From positions 72,794,119 to 72,858,118 of the forward strand of contig OZ025248.1 of the NCBI GenBank assembly GCA_964019135.1: a stretch of 64,000 bases of DNA. The letters are read 5' to 3'. The translations under genes were made by a program, and so were the position numbers. This DNA comes from Arenicola marina (Eukaryota; Annelida; Polychaeta; Arenicolidae). Every line of letters begins with the position of its first letter. Within the stretch, counting starts at the first letter, position 1. This document shows, piece by piece, positions 60,701 to 64,000 of this stretch. The notes beneath the pieces were generated by a model that was given only the letters and a program-made list of their open reading frames with translations, searched no databases and was not told the DNA's origin.

Positions 60701-63699
60701 TAAAGACCACAACATTAGGATATCACGCTAAGTCATAGAGCCGTGGGTAACATTATGTCACCTGTATATGGGAAATAAACATAATTTGAGCAGTATGTAA
60801 ACAATAACCAATTATTCAAGAAAACGAATGCATTGACGATGCAACAGCGAAAATAACAGCAATGATAAGATGTAATCGTTGGAACATTCGTATCAAAGGA
60901 AAGAGTGAACGAAACCTATTACATCCACGTCCAAACGGCCCCAAGCCGATCTCAGACACCCAGTGTGGCGTGACAGCTGATTAAAGAAGACAAAACATGG
61001 GTGGCAAATAGTCTTCTCATGTTCATATTTTGCCAAAACTTATATACAACTCCCATGTCAAGATTTCAATGAAATGATTTGACAGAAAGTATCTTCGTTT
61101 AACATCTACCGGTATAGGAGAGGGAAAGAATAAAGTAATGGAGTTAAATGTAAGAAATTCAAGATCGACAATGGTACATTTCAACGGTGGGACATCCAAA
61201 GAGACAAAAGTAATAGCAGCAAACAACGGCAAACCGGATATACTCACCAGCGTTGCTGAACATCTTGTTCTTAACAATAACCTGGTAGGTATTCAAGGCC
61301 TCGGAGTACATCTCGTTAGCTGAATACTGACTCGCCAGGTTAAACAGGACCTTTGTGGATGTTAAAAAGTTACTGACCTTAGGGAAATTACATAATAACG
61401 AATTAATGTCTTTAAGAAGCAAGCGGATTGGAAGATGCTTGTTCTACATCAAGAAATGTTATATGATCATATCAATTTCACTTGGCATATGGACTTGTAG
61501 GATACACACTTCAAACAAACAAGCAATTATCGCCGGTGGAGTGCAATACGAAATAGAAACTACGACGCCTCTTCAACCGGTTATATGTATACAACCAAAC
61601 CAAACCAAAGACTAGCTAAACACGCAGGGACGCCAATGTTACATACGGAGTAGGTGAGGTCGAGATTGGCCTGTTCACTGTTGCTGATCTGTTCTCGCTG
61701 TCTGACCAGCATCCGTTCTTTCCGACCGGCTTCTTTGGCTTTCTCTAAGGCCTGAAAGATCAATGTCACACGGCGAGATAAAACATTATCATTATGATAC
61801 ATGACAATTAAAAACATGACAATTAAAAACATGTGTACTACTAATACATGTCACAGCCTACAAACAAATGCTTTGCTCTCTGACTGAAACCCTACTTCAC
61901 AGAGATGACACATAAATGGAAGTCCTCCACAGTCGATCCTGACAGAATGAATATATACATTACATCAACCAATAAAACAGATCAACACAAGAAGAGGAAA
62001 TGCTTCTGGGACCTACCACTTGAAGTTCCCCACGCTCACTGGCAAAACAGCTTTCCTCGATGAGTTCATTCACTTTCTTCTCCAACTGCTTAATTTTCTC
62101 CTCGGGCCTGTAACCAATAAGGGGTTACAGAACTCGATATTTCTTGAACATCCGAAGAAAAATACAATCTTATACATGCCACCATTATCGGCATATCTTC
62201 ATTTGTAACAACATAGGAAATATTCATATCACATATACTCATATCTGTGACCATGCAGGCTTGCAGAGTTTCAGTGGGTCATGCAATAGACTGGTACATG
62301 CACAACATGCCATCCACTTTTGAGTCATCCACTTTCTGGTAAACCAATTAAGCGTATAATGACAATGCCAAAGAATGCAACCATGGATATTTACTAACTC
62401 TACCAGTTGTAATATTTGCTTACCCATAAAACATTTGCTAACTTACGTTTCTTCATTCTTTTGTTCGAGCGGTGGGGCTGGGCCTTTATTCCCTTGATTC
62501 ATGGGATCAAACCCAACACCTGGAAACAGATTTAAACAAAGCATGCATTTATCTACTGAGATGCTGTCATAGATGTTTAATTGCCACGATAATGGATCTC
62601 TGCGTAATGTTCCTATGTACTTGTAATACCTTATAAAACAAGTTGAGATGAGTATGTTAGGTATAAAGACTGAATCTATTTTAAAGTTGCATGTCGAGCT
62701 CTTTCCAGCCAAAACTAATGAGGTCAAAATACATATATAAGAATCAGTCCTTGAATCATTCAAGATTTCTTTTATCTATACTCCACCCATACCAGACTGC
62801 CAAATAGTGTCTCTTAGCCTTGTCTGTGATATCAATTTACCACAAGTTTTCATTTTAGTGGTAAACGTCATCAGTCTGTGTGCTTTGCGATGCTTTGGTA
62901 TAAGTAGCAGTGCCACGACCAAGTTCTGTGGTGTCCCAGGGTAGACACGTTTGCCACACCACAGCCGAAACGGCGATGTTTATCAGGTTTCTAAATTTAT
63001 AGAATGAAACAATCGAGTTTTCTGCAAATTTTGATATAAATTTCGCCTAGGCTTAGTTTTGGCGGGAAAGAACTCCACATGCAACTTTAAGTATATTGCC
63101 CAAATACCTCTATTTCCCGCAGAGGTATAGCCCACAGCTCTCACTGCAGTCATGGGCCTGGCTTGGCCACCCTCTTGGGCCCCAGTGATGGGCCTGGCCC
63201 CCATAGATGAGGGTGGCATCATCCCTCCCTTCATCCCTCTGGCAGCCCCAGTTGTGAGTCTCATTGCAGTTGGAGGTGGCCGCCTCCCATGACTGGTTCT
63301 CACAGCCTGGATAAACTCTGGATCATTCTCAATGTTCTGTAGAAGAAAACATGTATCATAAAATGTATATGTCATGCAATTCATGTCATGTTATTCATTA
63401 CCACATGAAACTTGTGAAACACAAAATATCAAGAACAATTAAAATACATGCGTGAGAAATTTAATTCCACAAAAAGGTCTATATAAATTTACAAGCCATC
63501 AATTTTAATCGCGATCCATATGATAAATTAAATGGGTCATGCACTACTTCATAAAAGACAGTTTATCAACAACAACTGCAGCGTATATTAGAAATCATAG
63601 ACTAACGTCTGTATCCAGAGTGGCATTATAGTCATTGAAGCCAGAGTACATGTCTTCCTCATCTTCGCCAGCCAAGTGAACATGCTCCATCATGTTCAT
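57712..63699 (-). CDS. IFT88: IFT88, coding exons 1-12 (N-terminal half, residues 1 to about 462)
   Basis: IFT88 (polaris) is a tetratricopeptide-repeat subunit of the IFT-B core, needed for anterograde intraflagellar transport and cilium assembly. Exons in gene order are 63607-63699, 63108-63336, 62447-62519, 62017-62107, 61647-61751, 61248-61350, 60011-60125, 59165-59396, 58937-59007, 58445-58531, 58101-58200 and 57712-57798. With exons 13-23 they total 2484 nt, giving 827 aa against about 830 in the human protein. All junctions are GT-AG and phases join throughout. Diagnostic blocks are VHLAGEDEEDMYSGFNDYN, FIQAVRTSHGRRPPPTA, ARPMTAVRAVGYTSAG, ALEKAKEAGRKERMLVRQRE, LFNLASQYSANEMYSEALNT, YQVIVKNKMFSNAG, VNMGNIYFKQKNYSKAIKYY, IMQNIGITFVKMGQYGDAI and EKTFSAGYDWC. 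The start was put at the ATG ending at 63699, the first of three nearby Met codons (MNMMEH). No 5' UTR junction was found, so a further upstream exon may lie beyond the window. Confidence 0.95.
59519..59738 (-). mobile_element. tRNA-derived SINE (copy 4) in an IFT88 intron
   Basis: Minus-strand reading gives a decayed A-box region (CCGCGTTAGGCTATTGTCG) and B box (TGGTTTGAACCC). The body shares ACCATGT, CTCCCTACTCTTTGCAAAGA and AAAGAGATGGG (plus-strand form) with copies 1 and 2. It lies between exons 7 and 8 in the sense orientation of the gene. Confidence 0.72.
60168..60252. repeat. 18-bp short tandem repeat, 4-5 units
   Basis: TTTTTACACCAACATGTG recurs four to five times just upstream (in gene sense) of IFT88 exon 7. 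Confidence 0.9.
60260..61240 (-). other. IFT88 intron between exons 6 and 7; nothing else recognised
   Basis: Unique AT-rich sequence with only short frames. Confidence 0.5.
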
Positions 63700-64000
63700 G
63701 CGATTGAAACCAGCCAGTGTGATCAATGCACAGACCCACAGAGAGCTGAATGTGTCCCTGTATAATGGCGTAACAAAATCATATCTAGGTATAAAGTGAC
63801 AGAACATGAAAAATAGTTTATTTAGCAATGTTCTAAATGATGTATATACTATTTTTCCACCTTTTGCTCAGTGCGCAATCACTAGTCTGATTAGTGTGCA
63901 AACCTAGAGCTTGCAGAGCCACCAGGTTTCGGAGATGGAACTACTCTCAATCTAGATGCGAGTACCTGTGTAACTCCCATGGTAAAATAGGCACTCATGT
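63700..64000 (-). promoter_or_regulatory. 5' flank / 5' UTR of IFT88
   Basis: This is the sequence just upstream of the IFT88 start codon. The reading frame stays open for about 40 codons upstream without similarity to IFT88. No TATA box, X-box-like RFX site or splice acceptor could be placed with confidence. Confidence 0.3.

Overview
The window is animal nuclear DNA: spliced genes with GT-AG introns, tRNA-derived SINEs, foldback elements and very large tandem arrays, with no operons or bacterial signals. Three genes can be placed. From left to right they are an ankyrin-repeat/SOCS-box (ASB-type) gene on the minus strand (9 coding exons, 571 codons, 429-6573), an intronless Olig-family bHLH gene on the plus strand (354 codons, 19334-20398), and a complete IFT88 gene on the minus strand (23 coding exons, 827 codons, 30469-63699). 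Every exon of the two spliced genes was read by hand. All junctions are GT-AG, all phases agree, and both totals are divisible by three.

The organism is a non-vertebrate bilaterian. My best guess is a cephalochordate (amphioxus), at moderate confidence. The reasons are an Olig gene of chordate type with the C-terminal CTC..C motif, an IFT88 close to the vertebrate protein along its length, and minisatellites that carry exon-intron junctions. As I remember, such junction-carrying minisatellites have been reported from amphioxus, but I could not check this. A lophotrochozoan is not excluded.

Layout: 0-6.6 kb holds the ASB gene, with a 37-bp minisatellite in one intron. 6.6-19.3 kb has no confident gene; it holds a MITE-like element of about 0.9 kb, two related foldback elements, a 254-bp tandem duplication, microsatellites and C-rich tracts. 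19.3-21.2 kb is the Olig gene with its 3' UTR. 21.2-30 kb has no gene; it is C-rich and holds a SINE cluster and a 40-bp array. 30-64 kb is IFT88. About 19 kb of its 33 kb is seven large tandem arrays (periods 53, about 44, 83, 39, 20, 58 and 26 bp).

The most unusual feature is that three IFT88 arrays repeat a splice junction of the gene itself. The 83-bp array adds 100 copies of the exon-19 acceptor with the first 45 exon bases, each followed by a GT, and so forms phase-compatible potential micro-exons. The 53-bp array adds about 50 copies of the last-exon acceptor. The 58-bp array adds about 11 copies of the exon-14 donor region. The three genes have no evident joint function: a Cullin-5 ligase receptor, a neural/glial transcription factor and a ciliary transport subunit.
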